Below are positions 8,746 to 17,671 of a DNA stretch of 64,000 bases, piece after piece. Numbering within the stretch: position 1 is the first letter of the stretch; every line of letters starts with the position of its first letter. The translations under genes and the position numbers were made by a program. The notes beneath the pieces were generated by a model, which was not told the DNA's origin, did no database searches, and saw nothing but the letters and a program-made list of their open reading frames with translations. Source of the DNA: Leptospira sp. (lineage in GTDB: Bacteria; Spirochaetota; Leptospiria; Leptospirales; Leptospiraceae); NCBI GenBank assembly GCA_016742255.1, contig JACVCB010000014.1, positions 1 through 64,000 of the forward strand, read 5' to 3'.

Positions 8746-9996
8746 TTAGAGTTTCCATCCAAAATCTGGAAAGGATTCCAAATAAAATGGCAAACCTGGG
8801 GCGGTCAACTGTTCCAATTGTTTCCAATTTTTGGTGATCCAACGCCTTTCCACATAATCGCAGAAGTCTTTCAAATTCCTCCCGGAAGCACCTGTTAACA
8901 AATCGGCAATCTGTTCCCTTTCCTTTTTGGCCAATTGTTTGGCATATCCTTCGAGGATTTTGGTCCTTTCCTCCCGGTTGGGTAGGGGAAATTTGATTTT
9001 TCTGTCAAATCGGGACAAAAGGGCAGAATCAAGGTCTTCTTTTCGATTGGTTGCCCCAATGGTGATGGTGCCTGTTTTTTCTGCGAAACCGTCCAGTTTT
9101 CGAAGTAATACACTCAGTAAATTCCTAGTGGCTTCAAAAAGTCCGTCTTCTCGAGAAGTTGCAAGGGAATCAATTTCATCTAAGAACAAAATACATTTTG
9201 GAAACAAAGCGGATGCATCAAATACCATCGCTAAGTTTTGAGAGGATTCTCCATAGTACTTACTCAATATGGATTCGATGGGAACATAGACCATGGGCAC
9301 ACCACAAAGATGGGAAACTATTTTTGCCATACTGGTTTTTCCAACTCCAGGTTCCCCTTCAAATAAAACCGCTCTCGGTAGGTTTCCTGTAGGTTTCATT
9401 CGTGTGAGTTTTGTGATTTCAAGGAAAGGTTCTGGTTGCCTGAGCGGGAAAACCAAACTTTCCAAGATTTGTTCTTTGACAGAATCATACCCAAAAACTG
9501 AATCAAAACCTAAATCATTCCCTTTTGCTTTTTCTAATATAGGGTCATACACTTCCACACCGAGAGGTTCCAAAATAGACCTAGGATCTTTTGTTGTACC
9601 TCCTTCCAATTTCAAAAATTGAAATAGATGGATGATGGTTTGTATTTCTTTTGTGGATAAATCTCCTAACTTCGAACATTCCACTTTGAGGTCCGATTTA
9701 AACGAAAAACGAATGCGAAATCTTGCAGATAAATTCTTTTGTGGTTCGAATAAGTTGTCACCTAATGTCTGTAAACTTAAGTATCCTTCTTCAAAATTAT
9801 AAATGCGGAAATTTTCAATGTAGTTCCTAACAATTCCTAGGCAATCTAGGATTTTTTCCTTTCCCACTGCATTTTGGCGAAACCGAAAGATGGTTTCTTC
9901 TTTTTCTTGTACAAATTGGTAATTTGCCTGTTTTAGCTCAGTGGCAAATAGGTCTTTGGCCTTAAAAAAATCCAAGGCAGGGGTGGAATTGGACAT
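8746..9996 (-). CDS. AAA-family ATPase
   Basis: The C-terminal half is a classic AAA module: Walker A GEPGVGKT (residues ~214-221 from this start), Walker B with LFLDEID, sensor-1 ATN (GATNRKEDLD) and arginine-finger segment LLSRFDRK. These are the features of the FtsH/Cdc48/spastin-type clade. The N-terminal ~170 residues are not recognised and may recruit the substrate; no protease domain or membrane helix is present, so an unfoldase or remodelling role is likely. The start is ambiguous: this ATG, or a TTG at 10032 that adds 12 residues; neither has a well-placed ribosome site. It is divergent from fliN. Confidence 0.85.
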   Translation of the reverse strand: MSNSTPALDFFKAKDLFATELKQANYQFVQEKEETIFRFRQNAVGKEKILDCLGIVRNYIENFRIYNFEEGYLSLQTLGDNLFEPQKNLSARFRIRFSFKSDLKVECSKLGDLSTKEIQTIIHLFQFLKLEGGTTKDPRSILEPLGVEVYDPILEKAKGNDLGFDSVFGYDSVKEQILESLVFPLRQPEPFLEITKLTRMKPTGNLPRAVLFEGEPGVGKTSMAKIVSHLCGVPMVYVPIESILSKYYGESSQNLAMVFDASALFPKCILFLDEIDSLATSREDGLFEATRNLLSVLLRKLDGFAEKTGTITIGATNRKEDLDSALLSRFDRKIKFPLPNREERTKILEGYAKQLAKKEREQIADLLTGASGRNLKDFCDYVERRWITKNWKQLEQLTAPGLPFYLESFPDFGWKL

Positions 9997-10082
9997 AAGG
10001 AACAAAATAGGGAAGATTGGCTTTTTTTTCAAGGAAGGATTTTGATTTCCTCCGACGAATACATTGTAGAGGTTGTAGGATT

Positions 10083-10601
10083 ATGGGTGAAGGTTCACTA
10101 TCACAAGAAGACATAGACGCGCTACTCGGTGGATTTAGCGGCGGAAGCACACCTGCGGGTGGTGGTTCTGGCGGAGGTGGAGGTGGACTCGACGACCTGG
10201 ATGCATTGGTGGGAGGTGGCGGAGGGGATGACAATGGACCTTCTTTTGCCGACATTGCAGCTGCCCTTGGACCAAGCGCAACTCCAGCACCTACAAGGGC
10301 CCAGTCAAAAGCCCAATCCAGCTCAGGTAATAATACTGCAAACCTCAACCTTCTTCTGGATGTAACCTTACAACTGACCATTGAGCTTGGTAGAACCACA
10401 ATGTTCATCAAAGATGTATTACAACTCACAGAAGGAACAGTTGTTGAACTCGACAAAAACATTGGAGAAGAACTCGATATCCTTGCCAATGGAAAACTTG
10501 TAGGGCGAGGGAAACTCATCGTGCTTGATGATTATTATGGAATCCAAATTACCCAAATTGTGGATCCAATGGAACGATTGGGTGGTCCTGCCTTTTTATA
10601 A
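10083..10601 (+). CDS. fliN: Flagellar motor switch protein FliN
   Basis: Cytoplasmic C-ring protein of the flagellar motor. The C-terminal ~80 residues are a SpoA domain (LLDVTLQLTIELGRT ... LVGRGKLIVLDDYYGI). Residues 5-15 read SLSQEDIDALL, the CheY-P-binding peptide normally found at the start of FliM or FliY; a Gly/Pro/Ala-rich flexible linker joins the two. At 172 residues it has no CheC phosphatase domain, so it is not a full FliY. I chose the ATG at 10083 because GTAGGA precedes it at good spacing; an upstream in-frame start would add an unlikely Phe/Arg-rich extension. Confidence 0.9.
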   Translation: MGEGSLSQEDIDALLGGFSGGSTPAGGGSGGGGGGLDDLDALVGGGGGDDNGPSFADIAAALGPSATPAPTRAQSKAQSSSGNNTANLNLLLDVTLQLTIELGRTTMFIKDVLQLTEGTVVELDKNIGEELDILANGKLVGRGKLIVLDDYYGIQITQIVDPMERLGGPAFL

Positions 10602-10642
10602 ACCTATTGGCTTGATTTTAGATTAAGAAGGATGTTTCAAAC

Positions 10643-11098
10643 TTGGAAACAAATAAGTTCGAATACAAAATCGAAAGGATTACCAATCCTTCTGAATCTT
10701 TACAGGAAGACCTTTGGAAACGTTTGCATGATTACAGCATCTCCAAGTTAGGGGATGAGTCACTTGCTTCAAAAGAATTTTTTGCCATTTTAGTCAAAGA
10801 AGGGGACACACTCATCGCAGCCTCTCTTTGTTATCTCTTCTTCAAGGGATTAAACTTACAATTACTTTGGGTTGCTGAAGAAAAACGTGGACAGGATTTA
10901 GGAACAAAAGTCCTGCAAGAGATTGAATCGGAAGCCATACGATTGGGAGCAAATTTAGTATTCGGATATTCCTTTGGGTTCCAAGCTCCCAAATTTTATA
11001 CCAAACTCGGTTATGAAGAAGTAGGCATGATTCCCAATTACCCAGAAGGCCAGAATTGTTATTTCCTTTGTAAAAAATTGGCAAAGGATTCTCCTTGA
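10643..11098 (+). CDS. GNAT-family N-acetyltransferase
   Basis: A 151-residue GNAT fold. The acetyl-CoA pyrophosphate-binding motif A is seen as EEKRGQDLGTKVL (R/Q-x-x-G-x-G/A, ~residues 79-91). Motif B follows with FGYSFGFQAPKFYTKLGYEEVG, typical of the C-terminal half. The substrate cannot be told from sequence. The start is TTG, supported by GAAGGA ten bases upstream. It follows fliN by 41 bases and may share its transcript. Confidence 0.85.
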   Translation: METNKFEYKIERITNPSESLQEDLWKRLHDYSISKLGDESLASKEFFAILVKEGDTLIAASLCYLFFKGLNLQLLWVAEEKRGQDLGTKVLQEIESEAIRLGANLVFGYSFGFQAPKFYTKLGYEEVGMIPNYPEGQNCYFLCKKLAKDSP

Positions 11099-11154
11099 CG
11101 AAAATTCTAAAACATAACAGCTTGTAAATCTATGTTAACTCTAGCCATTGTGTA

Positions 11155-11230
11155 GACCGCCAAAACGGTGATCTTGTTATGGATACCCCGCCTAAATTAC
11201 ATTAGGAGGCGGCTATCTTTGCGCAGGCGG
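11155..11230 (+). other. Structured leader with competing GC-rich helices
   Basis: CCGCCT (11188-11193) can pair with either of two AGGCGG copies (11207-11212 and 11225-11230). An AGGAGG-like sequence (11204-11209) lies inside the first helix, and a small ACCG/CGGT hairpin precedes it at ~11157-11170. The following gene has no obvious ribosome site close to its best ATG. This could be a regulatory leader or a weak terminator after the acetyltransferase gene. Confidence 0.35.
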
Positions 11231-11289
11231 TTTATTCCCTCTCATCCACTGTTTTGGTGTACCTTTTTGTTTTGCCGCAAAAACTGGGT

Positions 11290-11766
11290 ATGTCACGTAA
11301 TATTGACCAAACGAATTTCCAAAAAATTTCTAAGAAAAAACGTTTTGAAGACGAAGACGAGGAAACTTCATTTTCTCATGTCAAAAAAAAATCTCACCGG
11401 TTTCGTTCGGATACGGAAGAATTCAGATGTGTGGAATGCAAACAAATGGTATTCCCTCCAGGGTTTGGAACCGAGCAGCGAAACCATTGTCCCAATTGCC
11501 TAACTAGCCTTCACTTGGACAACACTCCTGGTGACAGAGCGGCAATCTGTGGGAGTAAAATGGAAGCAATTTCCATTTGGGTAAGAAAGGGAGAATGGGT
11601 GATTTTACACCGTTGTAAAGGGTGTGGAGTGATCCATGCGAATCGAATTGGACCTGATGACAATGAAGCTTTACTTGTGTCACTTGCCGCACAGGCCATG
11701 GCCAAACCAAGTTTTCGATTGTTTTCTGAAAGTCCGGTGGATGACCCACCGGATTTCTTAAGTTAG
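11290..11766 (+). CDS. RNHCP-domain zinc protein
   Basis: A 158-residue protein with a lysine-rich, disordered start and a treble-clef-like zinc domain: C47-x2-C50, the family signature RNHCP at 64-68 (C67, C70), and a third pair in HRCKGCGVIHANR (~105-109). The RNHCP family is small and of unknown biochemical role, presumed to bind nucleic acid or protein. The start at this ATG gives a basic, Ser/Lys-rich beginning; an in-frame TTG at 11254 would add a hydrophobic dozen residues that look untranslated. It converges on the SPFH operon. Confidence 0.8.
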   Translation: MSRNIDQTNFQKISKKKRFEDEDEETSFSHVKKKSHRFRSDTEEFRCVECKQMVFPPGFGTEQRNHCPNCLTSLHLDNTPGDRAAICGSKMEAISIWVRKGEWVILHRCKGCGVIHANRIGPDDNEALLVSLAAQAMAKPSFRLFSESPVDDPPDFLS

Positions 11767-11775
11767 GCGCTATAA

Positions 11776-12696
11776 TTATGCCTTTGGTTTTTTGGCTTCT
11801 GTTAAGTTGGCAATGAGAGTTGGTAAATTCATCACATCTGCTGGGATGAGAATTTCCGTACTTTCTTTTGCAACGTGTAAGAAGTTTTGGATAAAGGCTT
11901 TGGTGATTTGCAGTTTGATTGCCGAAGCACCACCTTGGTCGGAAATGGCACCGGCAATGGCTTCAATCCCTTTCGCAGTAGCGACAGCAAGAGCCTCAAT
12001 CTCAGTTGCCTTTCCTTCAGCTGAGTTGATCCTTCTTTGTTTTTCCCCTTCCGATTTGTTCACTGCTTCCTCTTTAAATCCAAGGGAACGGTTGATACGA
12101 GCATCTCTTTCCCCTTCCGACAAAAGCACTTGGGAACGTTTTGCAATTTGTGCTTTTTTCTCTTTCTCCATGGCATCTAACACAGATTTAGGTGGAACAA
12201 TGTTTAAGATTTCGTATCGATTCACTTTGATCCCCCAAGGTTCTGATGCTTGGTCAATCGCTGCAACTATGGTCGAGTTAATTAAATCTTTTTCCCCGAT
12301 AGTTTTGTCAAGTTCCATGGTTCCAATCACAGAACGCATTGTTGTTTGTGCGAGTTGGATGGCAGCAAATTGAAAGTCTTCAATTCCATAAGACGCACGC
12401 ACTGGATCGATGATTTTTAAATAAATCACACCATCTACTTTTACTTGTACGTTATCATGTGTGATACAAATCTGTGGTTGGACATCAATCGATTGTTCTT
12501 TCAGAGTGTGGTAATACGCATCTCTGTCAATGAACGGGATGAGGATATGAAACCCTGCTCGTAAGGAACGAGAATACTTTCCAAGCCTTTCCACGATGAG
12601 AACATCTTGTGCAGGAATGATACGAATGCATCGGAAGATTTTATAAATCAGATAGATGGCAACAACGGCCCAAAATGCTAAATAAACGAATTCCAT
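11776..12696 (-). CDS. SPFH/Band 7 membrane protein (QmcA/paraslipin type)
   Basis: A stomatin-family scaffold of 306 residues. An N-terminal membrane helix (residues ~3-20) is followed by the Band 7 domain (~25-190, with RLGKYSRSLRAGFHILIPF). A coiled, Glu/Lys/Ala-rich region (~185-250) drives oligomerisation, and a paraslipin-like end follows. These proteins form large ring assemblies in the inner membrane and are linked to membrane order and FtsH-type proteolysis. It lies one base after a paralogue and behind an NfeD gene, the usual NfeD-SPFH operon. Confidence 0.9.
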   Translation of the reverse strand: MEFVYLAFWAVVAIYLIYKIFRCIRIIPAQDVLIVERLGKYSRSLRAGFHILIPFIDRDAYYHTLKEQSIDVQPQICITHDNVQVKVDGVIYLKIIDPVRASYGIEDFQFAAIQLAQTTMRSVIGTMELDKTIGEKDLINSTIVAAIDQASEPWGIKVNRYEILNIVPPKSVLDAMEKEKKAQIAKRSQVLLSEGERDARINRSLGFKEEAVNKSEGEKQRRINSAEGKATEIEALAVATAKGIEAIAGAISDQGGASAIKLQITKAFIQNFLHVAKESTEILIPADVMNLPTLIANLTEAKKPKA

Positions 12697-12697
12697 C

Positions 12698-13618
12698 TTA
12701 TTCTCCTACCTGTGGGATTTTGGTTGTGATTTTGGAAAGCCCTTCAAAGACTCCACCGATATTGGCCAAGGTTTCGGGAACCACAGTTGTTTTGGATGTT
12801 TTTAAGATATGACCGAGGGCATCCAAATACTCTTGTGTGATTTGCAAACTCACTGCTTCTTTTCCACCTTTTTTACTAATGGCTTCTGAGATGAGTTGAA
12901 GTCCTTTTGCAGTTGCATTGGAGATGAGAGTGATTTCCTGTGCACGTCCGTCAGCTTCATTCACCAATCGAATTTTTTCCCCTTCGGAGATATTGATGGA
13001 TTCCTGTCTTTCTCCAACGGAATGATTGACTCGGGATTCTTTTTCTCCTTGTGAAATGGTAATCTCAGCTCGGCGTTCCCGTTCTGATTTCATTTGGTTT
13101 TCCATCTCAATCAAAATTTGTTTTGGTGGAGTGATATTTCGGATCTCATAACGAGTGACTTTGATACCCCAAGGGTCTGTGGCTCTATCAATATTAGAAA
13201 CAACACGACCATTGATTTCATCTCTTTCGGAAAGTAAGTTATCAAAAATTAACTTACCAATTTCAGATCGAAGTGTGGTTTGTGCAAGTTGGGTGGTTGC
13301 TAACATAAAGTTATCAATTCCGTAAGAAGCCTTTTCACCATCGATGACTTTTAAATACAAAACTCCATCCACTTCTACGGAGACGTTGTCTTTTGTGATA
13401 CAAACTTGTGGATCGATATCAATGGTTTGTTCTTTCAGGTTTTGTCTGTACCGAATTTGGTCGACAAATGGGATCATAAAATAAAACCCCGATTTTAAAA
13501 CTCCATTCAAAACACCTAATCTTTCTTTAATAAAAACACTTTGTTCTGGTACGATGATGATTGTTTTTTTGATGATATAAACTACTACCAAAAAGACGAC
13601 GATGACGGTTGCGCCCAT
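12698..13618 (-). CDS. SPFH/Band 7 membrane protein, paralogue
   Basis: Same architecture and, with this start, exactly the same length (306 residues) as its neighbour: N-terminal helix (VIVVFLVVVYIIK), Band 7 domain with a KERLGVLNGVLKSGFYFMIPF segment, coiled Glu/Lys stretch with SEGEK repeats, and a conserved tail. The ATG at 13618 is chosen because GGAGG lies five to six bases before it; an upstream in-frame start would add 15 polar residues ahead of the membrane anchor. Tandem paralogues suggest a hetero-oligomeric ring, as in HflK/HflC, although both proteins are closer to QmcA than to HflK. Confidence 0.9.
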   Translation of the reverse strand: MGATVIVVFLVVVYIIKKTIIIVPEQSVFIKERLGVLNGVLKSGFYFMIPFVDQIRYRQNLKEQTIDIDPQVCITKDNVSVEVDGVLYLKVIDGEKASYGIDNFMLATTQLAQTTLRSEIGKLIFDNLLSERDEINGRVVSNIDRATDPWGIKVTRYEIRNITPPKQILIEMENQMKSERERRAEITISQGEKESRVNHSVGERQESINISEGEKIRLVNEADGRAQEITLISNATAKGLQLISEAISKKGGKEAVSLQITQEYLDALGHILKTSKTTVVPETLANIGGVFEGLSKITTKIPQVGE

Positions 13619-13711
13619 TGTTTCCTCCTTTGTGACTTGGAGACTGTCAATGGACTTTCGCAAGACACAAGGCTTTTTTTGAATACCCTTAAAAAAAATG
13701 AACGGTAGGCT

Positions 13712-14167
13712 TTATGATTCTACTTTTTCGACAGTGAAAGTCAAATTTTCACGGGAGAGAATCTTTACATATTCGCCCTTTGGAATTTTTGAATCTTTCG
13801 AAATTGCATCCCAAACAGTTCCTTGGAAACGGATTTTTCCGCCATGGCGGTTCACTAAAATATCAGTTTCAACAGGTACAATTTGGTTTAGATAATCATC
13901 TTGGATAAATGGATCCACACTTGATTCTGATTTAAAAAACTTTTTAATTAGCGATCCTCCAAGCAGGATCGAAATCAAACTAGAAACCACCCAAATAATG
14001 ACTTCGGTATAAAACTCCATGGGAACCAAACGGGAAAGGATCCCGGTAAAAATGGCACCAACTCCTAAAAACATCACAAAGGTTCCAGGCAAAAGGAATT
14101 CAGAAAAGAGGAGGACGATTCCCATTAAAATCCATAAGTAAGCTGTGTTTGCCAAAATCAAATCCAA
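13712..14167 (-). CDS. NfeD-family membrane protein
   Basis: A short NfeD (NfeD1b-like, no protease domain): two to three membrane helices in the first ~90 residues (AYLWILMGIVLLFSEFLL ... VIIWVVSSLISILLG), then a C-terminal OB-fold domain (~residues 95-150 with GKIRFQGTVWDA and KGEYVKIL). NfeD proteins partner with SPFH proteins encoded next to them, as here. The start is taken as the TTG at 14167 because AGAGGA lies seven bases upstream; a TTG at 14200 would add 11 residues but has no ribosome site. Confidence 0.85.
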   Translation of the reverse strand: MDLILANTAYLWILMGIVLLFSEFLLPGTFVMFLGVGAIFTGILSRLVPMEFYTEVIIWVVSSLISILLGGSLIKKFFKSESSVDPFIQDDYLNQIVPVETDILVNRHGGKIRFQGTVWDAISKDSKIPKGEYVKILSRENLTFTVEKVES

Positions 14168-14262
14168 TGTGTGATCCTCTAAGGAAGTAGACAGTTCCAA
14201 TCAGTTCATGGCAAGAAAAATAATACTTTGATTCATGAGATAGGGCAAAGAACCTGTCTAGT

Positions 14263-14691
14263 GTGAAACGAATATTGTACCTTCTTTTATCTGTTTTCCT
14301 ATTTTTCCAACTGTTTCCTGTACCCAGAGAAAATCCACCAGTGACATCTGAAATTGTTGTTTCTGATGAAGTGAAACAAATTCTAAAACGAAGTTGTTAT
14401 GATTGCCATTCGAATGAAACCACTTGGCCTTTTTATTCCTATGTGTTTCCAGTTTCCTATTTGGTCTCAAACCATGTGACCGAAGGTAGAGAAGAATTGA
14501 ATTTTTCTGAATTTGGGAAATTGCCAGAACGAAAACAAAACAAAAAAATATATGAAGTTTGGGAACAAGTGGATGAGGGTGAAATGCCACCTATCGATTA
14601 CCGTTTGATGCACCCAAGTGCCAAATTATCCGAGAAAGACAAAGAGGTTTTAAAAAACTGGGCAAACCAATTCAGTGAGGAATCGGAATGA
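14263..14691 (+). CDS. Haem-binding (c-type) domain protein
   Basis: A 142-residue exported protein: N-terminal hydrophobic signal or anchor (residues 3-20), then a single covalent haem motif C45-Y-D-C48-H49. The surrounding sequence ([17 protein letters not shown]) is typical of the Haem_bd domain family, and a downstream GEMPP segment could supply the Met ligand. It is expected in the periplasm; the redox partner is unknown. The start is a GTG without a strong ribosome site. Its stop overlaps the argH start by four bases, which ties two unrelated functions into one transcript. Confidence 0.85.
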   Translation: MKRILYLLLSVFLFFQLFPVPRENPPVTSEIVVSDEVKQILKRSCYDCHSNETTWPFYSYVFPVSYLVSNHVTEGREELNFSEFGKLPERKQNKKIYEVWEQVDEGEMPPIDYRLMHPSAKLSEKDKEVLKNWANQFSEESE

Positions 14692-16118
14692 AGGAAAAAA
14701 AATTATGGGGTGGTCGATTTGATGCCCCACCTTCTTCTCTTATGATTCGAATTGGTGAATCTATTAGTTTTGATAAAGAACTCTACCAACATGATATTGT
14801 TGGTTCCATATCCCATTCTCGTATGTTAAAACGAATCGAAATCCTTACCGAGTCGGAACAAAGAAAGATCGAAACTGGACTCAATCAAATCTTGAAGGAA
14901 ATTGATTCAGGTAAATTTGAATTTAAAATGGAAAATGAAGACATTCATATGTCCATTGAGTCTCGCCTAACGGAACTTCTTGGAGACTTGGGGAAAAAAC
15001 TCCATACAGGCAGAAGTCGTAATGACCAAGTGTCACAAGATGTTCGTTTGTACATCAAATCAGAAATTCAGTCCATTTTGGTTCTCGTATTCGATTTGTT
15101 ACAAGTTTGGGTGAAAAAAGCAGAATCTCATGTAAAAACAATTATCCCTGGGTACACTCATTTACAGATTGCACAACCCATCCGAGCCTCTCATTATTTT
15201 TTAGCTCATTTTTGGGCCAACGTACGAGACTTCGAAGATTTTTTAGCAGCTTATGATAGAGCAGATGAACTCGTGTTAGGCTCAGGTGCTTTGGCGGGAG
15301 TCAATTATGAAACCGATCGAGAATTTTTAAGAAAAGATTTACATTTGAACCGATTGTCTGAGAACTCAATGGATGCAGTAAGCCAAAGAGACCATATTTT
15401 TAAATTTTTATTTGCCTCTTCCCAATTTATGATCCATGTTTCCCGGTTCTGTGAAGAAATCATTTTATACACTTCACAAGAATTTAGTTATTTTAAATTG
15501 CCTGACCACCTAACGACAGGTTCATCGATTATGCCTCAGAAAAAGAATCCAGATGTGGCAGAACTCATTCGTGGGAAAGCAGGGCGAGTGATCGGTAATC
15601 TAAACCACCTATTGGTTATGTTAAAGGGAACTCCCTTATCCTATAACCGAGACTTCCAAGAAGATAAACTCCCTCTTTTTGACACCGTTAAACAAATCAA
15701 AATTTGTACGGAAGGGATTCGGGATATGGTGGAAGGGATTCAAATTTTCCCTGAGAATGCCACTCGGAGTTTGCGGAATGGATTTGCCACTGCCACAGAC
15801 CTAGCTGATTGGCTTGTGAGTAGCAAGGGAATTCCTTTCCGTTCTGCCCATGAGATTGTGGGAGAACTTGTGAAACATTGTTCTGCAAAAGGAGTGGATT
15901 TATTCACAATCCCTAGTGGGGAAAGGGGGCAAATCCATGCAGTCCTCACTGACCCTGGTTATGAAGCTGCCATTTCACTTGAGACCTCTTGTGATAAAAA
16001 AGATGTTTATGGAGGCACAGCTCTCCCTCGTCAAAAAGAACAGATCAAAAAGGCCAAAGCCAAGTTAAACGAATTGACCAAAAAATTAAAGGCGATAGAA
16101 TCCAAAGGTAAAAAATAA
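14688..16118 (+). CDS. argH: Argininosuccinate lyase
   Basis: Cytoplasmic enzyme that cleaves argininosuccinate to arginine and fumarate, the last step of arginine synthesis. It belongs to the fumarase/aspartase superfamily: the signature [12 protein letters not shown] begins at residue 278 and supplies the catalytic serine loop, the general-acid histidine lies in PGYTHLQ (H158), and the N-terminal WGGRF is family-specific. Length 476 is normal (~460). It overlaps the preceding gene by four bases and is followed after two bases by a cyclophilin gene. Confidence 0.96.
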   Translation: MKEKKLWGGRFDAPPSSLMIRIGESISFDKELYQHDIVGSISHSRMLKRIEILTESEQRKIETGLNQILKEIDSGKFEFKMENEDIHMSIESRLTELLGDLGKKLHTGRSRNDQVSQDVRLYIKSEIQSILVLVFDLLQVWVKKAESHVKTIIPGYTHLQIAQPIRASHYFLAHFWANVRDFEDFLAAYDRADELVLGSGALAGVNYETDREFLRKDLHLNRLSENSMDAVSQRDHIFKFLFASSQFMIHVSRFCEEIILYTSQEFSYFKLPDHLTTGSSIMPQKKNPDVAELIRGKAGRVIGNLNHLLVMLKGTPLSYNRDFQEDKLPLFDTVKQIKICTEGIRDMVEGIQIFPENATRSLRNGFATATDLADWLVSSKGIPFRSAHEIVGELVKHCSAKGVDLFTIPSGERGQIHAVLTDPGYEAAISLETSCDKKDVYGGTALPRQKEQIKKAKAKLNELTKKLKAIESKGKK

Positions 16119-16120
16119 TT

Positions 16121-17002
16121 ATGAATCGAGTTTCCATTTCTCATCTAAAATCCCTTTCCGTTTTATTCCTACTTATGAGCCAAACTGCTTTTTGTAGTGA
16201 CCAGACGTTTAAAAAAATCACATACGAACCTTTGGCATACTCACCAACCAAAGTTTTAGTCAAACGAGCCGACCAAACTACCGTTAAACTTCCAGAAAAA
16301 CCTGCCATTTACGCCGTGGTCCAAACAACACAAGGTGACTTAGTCATTGAGCTTTACGACCAAGCGGCTCCTAAAACAGTTCAAAATTTCATCGATCTTG
16401 CCCAAGGGGAAAAAGATTTTAAAACGGAAAAAGGTTCCGAAAGACGCCCGTTTTACGATGGTTTAAAGTTCCACCGAGTGATCGAAAATTTTATGGCCCA
16501 AGGGGGATGCCCTAGAGGGGATGGAACGGGTGGACCTGGATTTCAATTTGAAGATGAAATCAATGGGAAGGCTCTCGGGTTAGACAAACTCAAAATCAAA
16601 GATGCACCTGAATACCAATCACAATTACAAAGGGTAGTGTTGTCCGAATTTAATATCAAATCACGCCAAGAATTCGAAGAAAAAAGAACTGAGGTTGAAA
16701 AAGCATACCAGGAAGCAATGGAACTCCCTGTGTTAGAAGTTTTATACCGAGTTGGCTATCGATTCAATGAAGTGTTACCGAGTAAAAAAGCAACTCGGGG
16801 AGCACTTGCTATGGCCAATGCGGGACCCAATACAAACGGTTCTCAGTTTTTTATCAACCAAGTAGATACTCCTCACCTAAATGGACTCCATACGGTGTTT
16901 GGATTTTTGGTCACTGGTTATGATGTCCTGGATAGAATCATTGAAAAAGGGAATCTCCAAACCACAATTCGTAAGGTTCTCGTCATAGACAAAAGACAAT
17001 GA
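16121..17002 (+). CDS. Cyclophilin-type peptidyl-prolyl isomerase, exported, with insertion
   Basis: A signal peptide (residues ~1-25, ending TAFCS) is followed by a cyclophilin domain: FHRVIENFMAQGG carries the catalytic arginine segment, and ALAMANAGPNTNGSQFFI the active-site core. Between these, after FEDEING, there is a ~75-residue charged helical insert (~residues 147-222) that usual bacterial cyclophilins (~165-190 residues) lack. It probably folds periplasmic or outer-membrane proteins. The stop overlaps the next gene by four bases. Confidence 0.9.
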   Translation: MNRVSISHLKSLSVLFLLMSQTAFCSDQTFKKITYEPLAYSPTKVLVKRADQTTVKLPEKPAIYAVVQTTQGDLVIELYDQAAPKTVQNFIDLAQGEKDFKTEKGSERRPFYDGLKFHRVIENFMAQGGCPRGDGTGGPGFQFEDEINGKALGLDKLKIKDAPEYQSQLQRVVLSEFNIKSRQEFEEKRTEVEKAYQEAMELPVLEVLYRVGYRFNEVLPSKKATRGALAMANAGPNTNGSQFFINQVDTPHLNGLHTVFGFLVTGYDVLDRIIEKGNLQTTIRKVLVIDKRQ

Positions 17003-17598
17003 ACTACTTAGAAGGCATAGAGGTAATCCAAAAGTATACATCAGGTTCTTCCGTAGAACCTGTGTTAAAGTTTATTATGACTGTTCCTCATAATGAGGAA
17101 GCCTTTGCCAATGCCTTGGACGAAATAGGTGGGATCAATAAATACCCAGATACGTTTGTTGGTTTGCTTAGTTTTATCAGTTTCATTTTAGGACAAAAGT
17201 CCAAGATGAACCATTTATATGAAACGGCTCTTGAAAAATACGAATCCCTAAACCAGATCACTTCAAAAAAAAGACCAACAGAAGAAGAAGCAAAAATCAA
17301 ACGAACACTTACTGATTTTATTTTAAAAATCGAAAAGGTTTTTGAAATACAAGACTTAACGGATGAAAGTTTGGTGAAAGAACTCAATCGATTTGTTTCG
17401 GAAGCAAATCTTTATGGAGTGACTGATAATGAAATCAAAAACTTAAAATTGGCCTCAAAGACGGTTGCCCTTGTCGAACCTCATTTGGATAAACAAAGGG
17501 AAAACTATTACCAATACAAAAAACTGGGTTCCGTCATGGTCCGTCTGATTCGAATCGCAGATTATATCCTAGATGAAGCAAAAATGGGAACCAGTTAA
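16999..17598 (+). CDS. Conserved helical protein of unknown function
   Basis: I do not recognise this 199-residue protein. It has no signal peptide or membrane helix and is almost wholly alpha-helical, with a charged middle (residues ~75-110, KKRPTEEEAKIKRT). The start ATG overlaps the cyclophilin stop by four bases, so it is translated from the argH-cyclophilin transcript. A cytoplasmic helical-bundle or adaptor protein is the most I can say. Confidence 0.75.
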   Translation: MNYLEGIEVIQKYTSGSSVEPVLKFIMTVPHNEEAFANALDEIGGINKYPDTFVGLLSFISFILGQKSKMNHLYETALEKYESLNQITSKKRPTEEEAKIKRTLTDFILKIEKVFEIQDLTDESLVKELNRFVSEANLYGVTDNEIKNLKLASKTVALVEPHLDKQRENYYQYKKLGSVMVRLIRIADYILDEAKMGTS

Positions 17599-17671
17599 GC
17601 ACTCCTTGGGGGTTGAAAATCCACTAAATTTTCTTTCGGAAAATTCCTCCTTTGCCGAAATTGAATAGTGA

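Noticed and set aside
9962..10519. Ser/Pro-rich open frame antisense to fliN
   Set aside because: It is a shadow of the Gly-rich linker codons of fliN; low-complexity product with no ribosome site.
11168..11503. Open frame overlapping the RNHCP gene in another + frame
   Set aside because: Arg/Leu-rich product with no domain, and the overlapping frame has a recognisable zinc-binding family.
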